From assembly GCA_958431815.1 (NCBI GenBank), contig CAUASB010000004.1:1-64000 (forward strand): 64,000 nt of DNA. Reading direction: 5' to 3'. Each line of letters opens with the position of its first letter. The first letter of the stretch is position 1. Source of the DNA: an uncultured Eggerthella sp. (GTDB taxonomy: Bacteria; Actinomycetota; Coriobacteriia; Coriobacteriales; Eggerthellaceae). Both the position numbers and the translations under genes were made by a program. Positions 8,052-14,860 of this stretch are shown here, piece after piece. A model generated the notes under the pieces. The model had not been told where the DNA came from, did not search any database, and saw nothing but the letters and a program-made list of their open reading frames with translations.

Positions 8052-8184
8052 ATGCCAAGCCTTTCTTGAACGCGGGAACCTCGAAGCGATGCCTGAAAGT
8101 TCACCTTATCTAACAAAGACAGGGTACACCTTGAACTGCACTCGTTTCAAAGCGGGACTCGAACAAGAATCCATTCGAAGCAGC

Positions 8185-9981
8185 CTATTCCGCTTCGCGC
8201 TTGCCGGCGAACTGCATGCGATAGTAGCGGTCGTAGATGCCGTGCTGGGCACGCAGCTCTTCGTGCGTGCCCACTTCCACCACACGCCCACCGTCTACCA
8301 CGGCAATGAAATTGGCATTGCGAATGGTGGAAAGACGATGCGCAATAACCAGCGTGGTGCGGTTTTCGCTCAAGCGCTCAAGGGAGGCCTGCACGCGCTC
8401 TTCGCTTTCGTTGTCGAGCGCACTGGTAGCCTCGTCCAACACCAAAATGTGCGGGTTGCGCAGGAACACGCGCGCAATGGCGATGCGCTGCTTCTGCCCA
8501 CCCGAAAGACGCGTGCCGCGCTCGCCCACGAACGTGTCGTAGCCTTCTTCCAAGCCTTCGATGAACTCGTGGATGTTCGCCTGACGTGCCGCCCATTCGA
8601 TGCGTTCCTGCGAAGCAGACGGGTCGCCGTACAGGATGTTCTCGCGGATGGTTCCCTCGAACAGGTACACGTCCTGCTGCACGATACCCACCTGCGCGCG
8701 CAGCGATTCGAGCGTGGCATCGCGCACATCGACGCCCGCAATTTTCACCGACCCGGAATCCACGTCGTAGAAACGCGGCAGCAGCGAACAAGTGGTTGTC
8801 TTGCCGCCGCCCGAAGGCCCTACCAGCGCCACCGTGGAACCAGCGGGCACTTCCAGGTTCAGCCCGCGCAGCACTTCTTTGCCATCCACGTAGGAAAAGT
8901 GCACGTCGGAATAGCTGATGGCGGGCGCCGCGTCTTCGCCGACCACTGTGGCAAGATCGATGGCATTAGGCTTGTTTTCCACGCCCGGGCGTTCTGCCAG
9001 CGTTTCCACGAAGCGGCGGAAACCCGCATAGCCCTTCTGGAACGTTTCCGTGAAGTTGATCAGCAGCTCCACCGGTGCAATGAAAATGCCGATGTACAGC
9101 GCATACATGACCATATCGGCAGGGTCCAAAACACCCTGCGCCACAAACAGCCCGCCGCCCACGATGGTTGCCGTGTACAGCGCGCCGGTGAAGAAGCTCG
9201 AAGCCATCTGGAACTGGCCCATGAAGCGATACGAAAGCTCCTTCGTTTCGATGAACTCTTCGTTGGCGTGGCCGAACTTGTCGATCTCGATATGCTCGTT
9301 GCCGAAGCCCTTCACCACACGGATGCCGCCCAACGAATCCTGCAAGCGCGCATTCAGGCCCGCCATGCGCACACGGTTCTGGCGGAAAATGGTGCGCTTA
9401 CGGTAGTTGGCAACGAACGCGTACGTGGCCATAACAGCCGTTACCGCCAGCATCACCAGCGTCAACGGCACGTTGATGAACATCAGCAGCACAAACGAGC
9501 CCACGATTTTCAGCGCGGCAATGAACAGGTTCTCGGGGCCGTGATGCGCCACTTCGGAAATATCGAACAGGTCGGTTACCAGCTTCGACATCATTTCGCC
9601 GGTGTTGTTGCGATCGTAGTAGGAAAAGCTTAGGCGCTGGTACTGCTGGAACAGGTCCATGCGCATGTGCGCTTCCATGCGGGCACCCATGATGTGGCCC
9701 CAGCAGGAAATGAAGTACTGGCACAGGCTGCGCACCACGTACAGCGCCACCAGCCCGACGGCAACCCATGGCAGCACGCCCATAATGGCATCGCGTGCGT
9801 TAACGAAGAAGTCGCGCACGAAGAAGTTCAGGATCTGAGGAAACGCCAAGTCGATGGCAGCAAGCAGCGTGGCACACACCAAGTCGGCAACGAACAGAAA
9901 CGTGAACGGCTTGTAGTAGCTCACGAACTTTTTCGCCACAACCTTGAAAGGCACTTCCTGCTTTTCCTCTGTTTCGCTCAA
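8185..9981 (-). CDS. ABC transporter, fused permease/ATPase (exporter half)
   Basis: A 598-residue exporter half-transporter: about six transmembrane helices in residues 20-330, then a nucleotide-binding domain. Motifs are Walker A GPSGGGKTT near residue 395, Q-loop VQQDVYLFEGTIREN, signature LSGGQKQRIAIAR, Walker B ILVLDEATSALD and the H-loop IAHRLST. It should work as a homodimer exporting lipid, peptide or drug; the substrate is unknown (MsbA/MdlB-like class). The start is TTG at 9981, with GAAAGGAAG 8 bases upstream. It stands alone with a palindromic GGGGACTGCCCC element just upstream. The HMA gene lies 130 bases downstream on the same strand. Confidence 0.88.
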   Translation of the reverse strand: MSETEEKQEVPFKVVAKKFVSYYKPFTFLFVADLVCATLLAAIDLAFPQILNFFVRDFFVNARDAIMGVLPWVAVGLVALYVVRSLCQYFISCWGHIMGARMEAHMRMDLFQQYQRLSFSYYDRNNTGEMMSKLVTDLFDISEVAHHGPENLFIAALKIVGSFVLLMFINVPLTLVMLAVTAVMATYAFVANYRKRTIFRQNRVRMAGLNARLQDSLGGIRVVKGFGNEHIEIDKFGHANEEFIETKELSYRFMGQFQMASSFFTGALYTATIVGGGLFVAQGVLDPADMVMYALYIGIFIAPVELLINFTETFQKGYAGFRRFVETLAERPGVENKPNAIDLATVVGEDAAPAISYSDVHFSYVDGKEVLRGLNLEVPAGSTVALVGPSGGGKTTTCSLLPRFYDVDSGSVKIAGVDVRDATLESLRAQVGIVQQDVYLFEGTIRENILYGDPSASQERIEWAARQANIHEFIEGLEEGYDTFVGERGTRLSGGQKQRIAIARVFLRNPHILVLDEATSALDNESEERVQASLERLSENRTTLVIAHRLSTIRNANFIAVVDGGRVVEVGTHEELRAQHGIYDRYYRMQFAGKREAE

Positions 9982-10013
9982 AACGCGCTTCCTTTCGTTG
10001 CTTGCCCGATGGC

Positions 10014-10037
10014 AAAAAGGGGACTGCCCCTTTTTTT
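10014..10037. repeat. GGGGACnGTCCCC-type palindrome, copy 1
   Basis: AAAAAGGGGACTGCCCCTTTT: near-palindrome in the 5' flank of the ABC exporter gene. It belongs to a dispersed family also found at 12381, 12496, 39511, 40044 and 45413. Confidence 0.6.
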
Positions 10038-10189
10038 CAATGCGCCAAGTCTAGCGCAAACCGCCGCCCGCCGAATACGGGTTTGCCCCGCTCCGCAGCC
10101 AAAACATGCCGCTCAAACGAACGCGTAAACAAGTACTATGTATATTCGCTGACTTTCTGACAAAACAGTGTAGGCGGGCACAAAACCGC

Positions 10190-10246
10190 TTGACTTGCCT
10201 GGCCAGCGATTTACAATCCGCCTTAATCCTAGTAATCATATAGGTT
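10190..10246 (+). promoter_or_regulatory. Promoter and operator of the amino acid ABC operon
   Basis: TTGACT (10190-10195) and TACAAT (10212-10217) are 16 bases apart. The predicted start of transcription falls in TTAATCCTAGTAATCATATA (from 10223), which shares TTAATCCTA...TAGG with the site upstream of the binding-protein gene at 12593-12616. The shared site suggests one repressor controls both units. Confidence 0.6.
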
Positions 10247-10264
10247 TTATAGAAAGGACTTGCG

Positions 10265-10924
10265 TTGAACTTCGACGCCATGGCGCAATACCTTCCTCTG
10301 TACGAGGATGCGGCGCTGCTGACGTTGAGCATCGGTTGGATCGGCATCGCCGGCTCCATCATCATCGGCCTTATCGTGGCGATGATCGTGCACTTCCGCA
10401 TACCGGTGCTTCGCCAGCTTTGCCGCGTGTACATCGAGCTGTTCCGCAACACGCCGTTGCTTATCCAGCTGTTCTTCTTCTACTTTGGCCTGCCCCGCAT
10501 GGGCATTGCCATCACACCCGAAGTGTGCGGCATGTTCGGCCTGGCGCTGCACGGCGGTGCCTACATGGCCGAATCGTTCCGCGCGGGCCTGGAAAACGTA
10601 GAGCCCATCCAGCGCGAAAGCGCCATCAGCCTGGGGCTTTCGAAGCTGCAAACCATGCGCTACGTGGTTTTGCCGCAAGCGGTATCGCTCAGCTTCCCTT
10701 CGTTTGTGGCCAACGTCATCTTCCTGCTGAAGGAAACCAGCGTGTTTTCCGCCATCAGCCTGATGGACCTGATGTTCGTCACGAAAGACCTGATGGGCCT
10801 GTACTACAAAACCACCGAGTGCCTGGTAATGCTGGTGGTGTTCTACCTTATTATCCTGGTGCCGGTTTCCGTTGCCGGAACGTACATCGAAAGGAGGTTG
10901 CGCCATGGAAGCTTTGGGGCTTGA
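10265..10924 (+). CDS. Polar amino acid ABC transporter, permease 1
   Basis: A 219-residue membrane permease of the His/Glu/Gln uptake family. Hydrophobic segments are at residues 15-42, 50-75, 85-105, 150-175 and 190-210. The family segment RVYIELFRNTPLLIQLFFFY and the ATPase-contact EAA loop (ESAISLGLSKLQTMRYVVLP) are plain. The start is TTG at 10265 with AGAAAGGA upstream. It overlaps the second permease gene by 20 bases, so the two are translationally coupled and probably form a heterodimer. The operon continues with the ATPase; the binding protein follows under its own promoter. Confidence 0.87.
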   Translation: MNFDAMAQYLPLYEDAALLTLSIGWIGIAGSIIIGLIVAMIVHFRIPVLRQLCRVYIELFRNTPLLIQLFFFYFGLPRMGIAITPEVCGMFGLALHGGAYMAESFRAGLENVEPIQRESAISLGLSKLQTMRYVVLPQAVSLSFPSFVANVIFLLKETSVFSAISLMDLMFVTKDLMGLYYKTTECLVMLVVFYLIILVPVSVAGTYIERRLRHGSFGA

Positions 10925-11579
10925 TGTTCTGTTCATGGGCTCTAACGCCGCACGCCTTCTGCAAGGCCTGTGGGTAGCCGTCCAAATCAGCGCAATCTCG
11001 GTTGTGCTGAGCATTATCCTTGGCATGCTGTTCGGCATCTTCATGACGTGGAAAAACCCTGTTGCCAAGGTTATCTCGCGCCTGTACCTGGAAATCGTGC
11101 GCATTATGCCGCAGCTGGTTCTGCTCTACATCGTGTTCTTCGGCGCCACGCGCGTTATGGGCATCAACATTTCGGCGGAGCTTTCGTCCATCATCGTGTT
11201 CGTGTTCTGGGGCACCGGCGAAATGGGCGATTTGGTGCGCGGCGCGCTTACCAGCATCCCCAAGCAGCAGTACGAAAGCGCAGAAGCACTGGGGCTTTCC
11301 AAGGCGCAGCTGTACCGCTACGTCATCATCCCGCAGGCAATCCGCCGCCTTATCCCCTCTTCCATCAACCTGATTACCCGCATGATCAAAACCACCAGCT
11401 TGCTTTTGATGATCGGCGTTATCGAAATGATGAAAGTCGGTCAGCAGATCATCGAAGCCAACCGCATGACCTCGCCCAATGCCGTGTTCGGCATCTATGG
11501 CACCATCATGCTTCTGTACTTCATAATCTGCTGGCCCATCAGCATGCTGGCAAACCACCTCGAGAAGAAATGGAACTAA
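10905..11579 (+). CDS. Polar amino acid ABC transporter, permease 2
   Basis: A 224-residue partner permease with hydrophobic segments at residues 20-45, 52-75, 87-110, 140-160 and 185-210. Family marks are LYLEIVRIMPQLVLLYIVFF and the EAA loop YESAEALGLSKAQLYRYVII. The ATG at 10905 is preceded by AAGGAGG and lies inside the end of permease 1; the frame extends further upstream but without a better start. The ATPase gene starts three bases after its stop. Two different permeases with one ATPase suggest a glutamine, cystine or basic amino acid importer; the substrate is set by the lipoprotein at 12686 and is not certain. Confidence 0.87.
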   Translation: MEALGLDVLFMGSNAARLLQGLWVAVQISAISVVLSIILGMLFGIFMTWKNPVAKVISRLYLEIVRIMPQLVLLYIVFFGATRVMGINISAELSSIIVFVFWGTGEMGDLVRGALTSIPKQQYESAEALGLSKAQLYRYVIIPQAIRRLIPSSINLITRMIKTTSLLLMIGVIEMMKVGQQIIEANRMTSPNAVFGIYGTIMLLYFIICWPISMLANHLEKKWN

Positions 11580-11582
11580 GCA

Positions 11583-12347
11583 ATGAGCGATACCGCCCTG
11601 CTCTCCATTGAGCATCTGAAGAAAGCCTACGGCGACAACGTAGTGCTGAAAGACATCAGCCTTACCGTCAAGCGCGGCGAGGTTATCGCGATCATCGGTC
11701 CTTCGGGCTGCGGCAAGTCTACCTTCCTGCGCTGCATCAACGCGCTGGAACCCATCCAGGGCGGCACCATCAAGGTGGAAGGCAAGGAAGTAAGCAGCAC
11801 CGAAAAAGATCTTACCGAGCTGCGCCAAAAGGTGGGCATGGTGTTCCAGAGCTACGATTTGTTCCCCCACATGACGGTGCTCGACAACATTACGCTGGCG
11901 CCCACCAAGGTGAAGAAGGTGCCGAAGGCGGAAGCGGAGGAAACCGCACGTGCACTGCTGAAGCGCGTGGGCCTTACCGACAAGGAGAAAAGCTATCCGC
12001 GCGAGCTTTCCGGTGGCCAAAAGCAGCGCGTTGCCATTGCCCGCGCCCTGGCAATGGAGCCTGAAGTACTGCTGCTTGACGAAGTTACCGCCGCGCTCGA
12101 CCCCGAAATGGTACGCGAAGTGCTGGACGTTATCCTGGGCCTTGCGCAAGAGGGCAAGACAATGCTCATCGTTACCCACGAAATGCAGTTCGCCCGCGCC
12201 GTTGCCGACCGCGTGCTGTTCTTCGATGGCGGCGAGATTGTGGAGCAGGATATCCCCGAGCGTTTCTTCGCCAACCCGCAAACCGAACGCGCCAAGAAGT
12301 TCCTTCACACGTTCGAGTTCGACGCCGTTCGCCAACACGAAGCCTAA
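11583..12347 (+). CDS. Polar amino acid ABC transporter, ATP-binding protein
   Basis: A 254-residue ATPase energising the importer at the inner face of the membrane. It carries Walker A GPSGCGKSTFLRCIN near residue 39, the Q-loop VFQSYDLFPHMTVLDN, signature LSGGQKQRVAIARAL, Walker B VLLLDEVTAALDPE and switch histidine VTHEM. These are the forms typical of GlnQ/HisP/ArtP ATPases. DEVTAALDP has Val where most have Pro or Ala, a tolerated change. It is the third gene of the operon. The hairpin 12347-12374 begins at its stop codon, and a large palindrome follows before the binding-protein gene. Confidence 0.92.
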   Translation: MSDTALLSIEHLKKAYGDNVVLKDISLTVKRGEVIAIIGPSGCGKSTFLRCINALEPIQGGTIKVEGKEVSSTEKDLTELRQKVGMVFQSYDLFPHMTVLDNITLAPTKVKKVPKAEAEETARALLKRVGLTDKEKSYPRELSGGQKQRVAIARALAMEPEVLLLDEVTAALDPEMVREVLDVILGLAQEGKTMLIVTHEMQFARAVADRVLFFDGGEIVEQDIPERFFANPQTERAKKFLHTFEFDAVRQHEA

Positions 12348-12374
12348 AGAAGAGCCCCGCCTGGGGCTCTTCTT
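12347..12374 (+). terminator. Hairpin at the end of the amino acid ABC operon
   Basis: AAGAAGAGCCCC-GCCT-GGGGCTCTTCTT, 12-bp perfect stem overlapping the last base of the ATPase gene. The following T run is weak (AT), so it may act as a partial terminator or 3' stabiliser. Confidence 0.6.
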
Positions 12375-12380
12375 ATACCC

Positions 12381-12405
12381 GCCAAAAGGGACTGTCCCTC
12401 TTGGT
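12381..12405. repeat. GGGACTGTCCC palindrome, copy 2
   Basis: GCCAAAAGGGACTGTCCCTC followed by TTGG: a slightly decayed version of the larger palindrome 90 bases downstream. Together they flank about 90 bases without a gene. Confidence 0.55.
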
Positions 12406-12495
12406 CGCCTGCACTCCCGATTAGCTCGGTTTGCTTTCGCGAACGGAGCCCTCGGTTGAAACGGGGCATACTGCGAAGCAGAGCACCCCGTCCCA

Positions 12496-12540
12496 GCCCC
12501 AAACAGCCAAAAGGGACTGTCCCTTTTGGCTGTTTGGGGC
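12496..12540. repeat. 45-bp perfect palindrome with GGGACTGTCCC core, copy 3
   Basis: Two perfect 22-base arms (12496-12517 and 12519-12540) around a single T. The arms begin GCCCCAAACAGCC and meet at AAGGGAC-T-GTCCCTT. On the plus strand it is followed by TCTTTTTAC, so it can also act as a terminator. Confidence 0.75.
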
Positions 12541-12592
12541 TCTTTTTACACCTTAAAACCTACCATTCACATAGGCAAACAGGCTAATTCCC

Positions 12593-12665
12593 TTAATCCT
12601 ATTGACTTTGTAGGATATACGCGGTTTACTTCCATCAATCAAAAGAAGCCCCGCGCGTACGGGGC
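12593..12665 (+). promoter_or_regulatory. Operator, promoter and leader hairpin of the binding-protein gene
   Basis: ATCCTA (12596-12601) and TAGGAT (12611-12616) form an inverted repeat around TTGACT (12602-12607), a -35 candidate with TTTACT 17 bases further on. A repressor bound here would cover the -35. The leader also has the hairpin GCCCCG-CGCGTA-CGGGGC (12648-12665). The same TTAATCCTA half-site occurs before the permease operon. Confidence 0.55.
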
Positions 12666-12685
12666 GTAGAAGTAAGGAGAAAGAC

Positions 12686-13561
12686 ATGACCCAGACGAAA
12701 CGCACCTGGAAACTCGTCGCTGTGCTTATTGCAGCCCTGGCTCTTGCCGGAGCCTTGCTTGCCGGCTGCTCTTCCAACAGCAACGATTCCTTGAGCAATT
12801 CGAACGCCGGGTACCGCACCCTTGACCAGATCAAGGACAGCGGCAAAATCACCATCGGCGTTTTCAGCGACAAGAGCCCCTTCGGCTATGTTGACGAAAA
12901 CGGCACCTATCAGGGCTACGACATCGAGCTTGCCAACCGCCTTGGCCAGGACCTGGGCGTAGACGTTGAACTGGTTTCCACCGAAGCCGCCAACCGCGTT
13001 GAGTATCTGCAAACCGGCAAGGTAGACGTTATCCTGGCAAACTTCACCGTTACCCCCGAGCGTGCTGAAGCCGTAGACTTCGCCGATCCGTACATGAACG
13101 TTGCGCTTGGCGTTGTTTCCCATAAGGACAACGTGGTAACCGACCTTTCCCAGATTGGCAGCCGCCCGGTAATCGTTATTTCCGGCACCACGGCTGAAAC
13201 GTACCTCACCGAGCACAACAAGGACCTTGACCTGGAAAAGTACGACACCTACGCTGCCGCCAAGACCGCATTCGAGAACAACCCCAACGCGGTATGGGCT
13301 AACGACAACACCGAGGTTATCGCCTTCGCCAAGCAGGGCGGCTCCGAGTACGTGGTGGGCATCGACCAGCTGGGCAACGCCGACACCATCGCACCTGCTG
13401 TGACCAAGGGCAACGAAAGCCTGCTGAACTGGATCAACGAAGACCTGAAGAACCTTGGTTCTGAGAACTTCTTCCACAAGGACTACGAGAAGACCTTGGC
13501 CGACACCTACGGCACCGACTACGAGAACACCCTGGTAGTGGAGCCTGGTCAAGACAAGTAA
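12686..13561 (+). CDS. Amino acid ABC transporter substrate-binding lipoprotein
   Basis: A 291-residue extracytoplasmic receptor for the importer encoded just upstream. The signal peptide ends in the lipobox LLAGC near residue 29, followed by a Ser/Asn linker. The mature part is a family 3 solute-binding protein: ITIGVFSDKSPFGYVDENG, YQGYDIELANRLG, DVILANFTVTPERAEAVDFADPY is represented by VDVILANFTVTPERAEAVDF, and VISGTTAE. The arginine in TPERAE is the usual carboxylate-binding residue region of polar amino acid receptors. The ATG at 12686 has AAGGAGA upstream. It has its own promoter and ends in the hairpin at 13593-13620, giving higher dosage than the permease genes. Confidence 0.9.
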   Translation: MTQTKRTWKLVAVLIAALALAGALLAGCSSNSNDSLSNSNAGYRTLDQIKDSGKITIGVFSDKSPFGYVDENGTYQGYDIELANRLGQDLGVDVELVSTEAANRVEYLQTGKVDVILANFTVTPERAEAVDFADPYMNVALGVVSHKDNVVTDLSQIGSRPVIVISGTTAETYLTEHNKDLDLEKYDTYAAAKTAFENNPNAVWANDNTEVIAFAKQGGSEYVVGIDQLGNADTIAPAVTKGNESLLNWINEDLKNLGSENFFHKDYEKTLADTYGTDYENTLVVEPGQDK

Positions 13562-13592
13562 CAGCCGGAACAGACTCGCATAGCGAAACTTG

Positions 13593-13620
13593 AAGGGGAC
13601 CCACAGGGGTCCCCTTCTTT
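13593..13620 (+). terminator. Terminator of the binding-protein gene
   Basis: GAAGGGGACC-CACA-GGGGTCCCCTTC with a TTTTG run; near-perfect 10-bp stem. Confidence 0.8.
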
Positions 13621-13789
13621 TGCTTTCAGGCAAAACATTCACGAGAGAGGCGCCACAAAAACCCGTACCCCACTCATCGTAGTCCGAGCAGCGCTGCCTC
13701 GCACAAAGCGTTATGACGCTGCGCGGGGCTCTGATTTACTAGCGCATACCCAGGCACACTGAACGCCATCACGGGCATCTTATGCGGCA

Positions 13790-13824
13790 AAAAAGAGAAG
13801 GGCCCGTAAGGCCCTTCTCTTTTT
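13790..13824. terminator. Bidirectional hairpin terminator
   Basis: AAAAAGAGAAGGGCC paired with GGCCCTTCTCTTTTT. A-rich and T-rich flanks on both sides suit termination from either direction, between the binding-protein gene and the oppositely oriented SDR gene. Confidence 0.75.
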
Positions 13825-13849
13825 CAAGCCCATTTCATCGGACGTAACA

Positions 13850-13965
13850 GCGAGCGGGCGCATCCTGCGCAGCTTTACTGAGCAGGATTGCATAGGCCTT
13901 CGCGCCATGCCTGCCCTCTTGAAATTTCCCTGTGCCGCCAGAAGCCCGCGCAGCGTCGTTGCGCC
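13850..13965. repeat. Dispersed ~110-bp intergenic repeat, copy 1
   Basis: Similar to 46235-46355. Shared blocks in order: AGCGAGCGGG, GGCCTTCG.GCCATGCCTGCC, TTGAAATTTCCCTGTGCCG and GCGCAGCGTC.TTGCG is shared with small changes. Both copies lie just beyond the 3' end of a minus-strand gene. Confidence 0.65.
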
Positions 13966-13967
13966 TC

Positions 13968-14729
13968 TTATGGACGAAGCCCCGAGCCGCCCTGAATCGT
14001 AATGGTTTCGCCGGATACGTAGGAAGCCATATCGCTTGCCAAGAACACAGCAACCGGGGCGATGTCGGTCTTAGGATCACCGAAACGGCCCAGCGGGATG
14101 CCCTTGATGGTGGCAGCGAAGGTTTCGGGGTATTCTTCCTTCCATGCTGCCAGCTGCTCGGTCATGGCAAGCGGGCAGATAACGTTGGCACGCACGCCGT
14201 CGGGGCCCCACTCGGTTGCGGCAACGCGGGTCATGCCGCGAATGCCTTCCTTGGCAGCTGCGTAGCTAGACTGGCCAGGCTTACCGAACAAGCCAGCGCC
14301 AGAGGAAAGGTTCACCACCGAGCCCTTGGTCTTCTTCAACTCGGGGAATGCATGCTTCATGTAGAAGAACGCGGCATACAGACCGGAATTGATGGCCAGG
14401 TCGAAATCTTCCTTGGAATGGTCGACCAGCTTCACGCCCGACTTGGATGCCTGAGCGTTGTTCACCACCGTGTCGATCTTGCCGAAATGGGCAACAGTCT
14501 GGGCAATAACGTTCTTCACGGCCTCTTCGTCGGAGCCTTCTGCGGCAACGTGCATAACATCCACGCCGTACTGTTCCTTCAGCTTTGCCTCGGCGTCGAT
14601 CAGGCGCTGCTCGTTACGGCCCGTAATGCACAGGCGCGCGCCCTCTTCGGCGAACGCGCTGGCAATGCCGAAGCCAATGCCCTTGCCGCCACCGGTGACG
14701 ATAGCTACTTTGCCTTCAAGAAGTCCCAT
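13968..14729 (-). CDS. Short-chain dehydrogenase/reductase
   Basis: A 253-residue cytosolic NAD(P)-dependent oxidoreductase of the classical SDR type. The cofactor motif TGGGKGIG is at residues 12-19, the structural motif reads NNAQ rather than the usual NNAG, the catalytic serine is in VVNLSSGAG and the Tyr/Lys pair in SSYAAAKEG. NNAQ with the segment AINSGLYAAFFYMKHAFP is characteristic of one SDR subgroup, so it is not a defect. The ATG at 14729 has AAGGGG upstream. It is transcribed alone on the minus strand. The substrate (hydroxysteroid, sugar or acyl carrier) cannot be read from the sequence. Confidence 0.85.
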   Translation of the reverse strand: MGLLEGKVAIVTGGGKGIGFGIASAFAEEGARLCITGRNEQRLIDAEAKLKEQYGVDVMHVAAEGSDEEAVKNVIAQTVAHFGKIDTVVNNAQASKSGVKLVDHSKEDFDLAINSGLYAAFFYMKHAFPELKKTKGSVVNLSSGAGLFGKPGQSSYAAAKEGIRGMTRVAATEWGPDGVRANVICPLAMTEQLAAWKEEYPETFAATIKGIPLGRFGDPKTDIAPVAVFLASDMASYVSGETITIQGGSGLRP

Positions 14730-14860
14730 AAGAGCCCCTTCCGTTTGTGCTTCGTTTGATGAGTTCGATGCTACAAACGGCTACGGGCGAACGGTCGATT
14801 AGCGGGTATGAGCGTAGCAATTTCTTCGGTAAGCGGTAAATCGAGCAAATTCAGCTACCG

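Larger units (their letters stand above)
13621..13967. other. Gene-free stretch with a terminator and dispersed repeat copy 1
   Basis: No supported gene. It contains the strong hairpin at 13790-13824 and, at about 13850-13965, one copy of a repeat also found near 46235-46355. The shared core includes GCCATGCCTGCCC, TTGAAATTTCCCTGTGCCG and GCGCAGCGTC. Confidence 0.6.

Noticed and set aside
7936..9633. 565-codon plus-strand frame opposite the ABC exporter
   Set aside because: Antisense shadow in GC-rich DNA. The minus strand has all ABC motifs, the plus frame has none and no ribosome site.
10851..12338. 495-codon minus-strand frame opposite the amino acid ABC genes
   Set aside because: His/Gln/Asp-rich shadow; the plus strand encodes an intact permease and ATPase with ribosome sites.
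13968..14729. NNAQ motif of the SDR as an inactivating change
   Set aside because: Ser, Tyr and Lys catalytic residues are intact and NNAQ with SG.xxA context occurs in a normal SDR subgroup.
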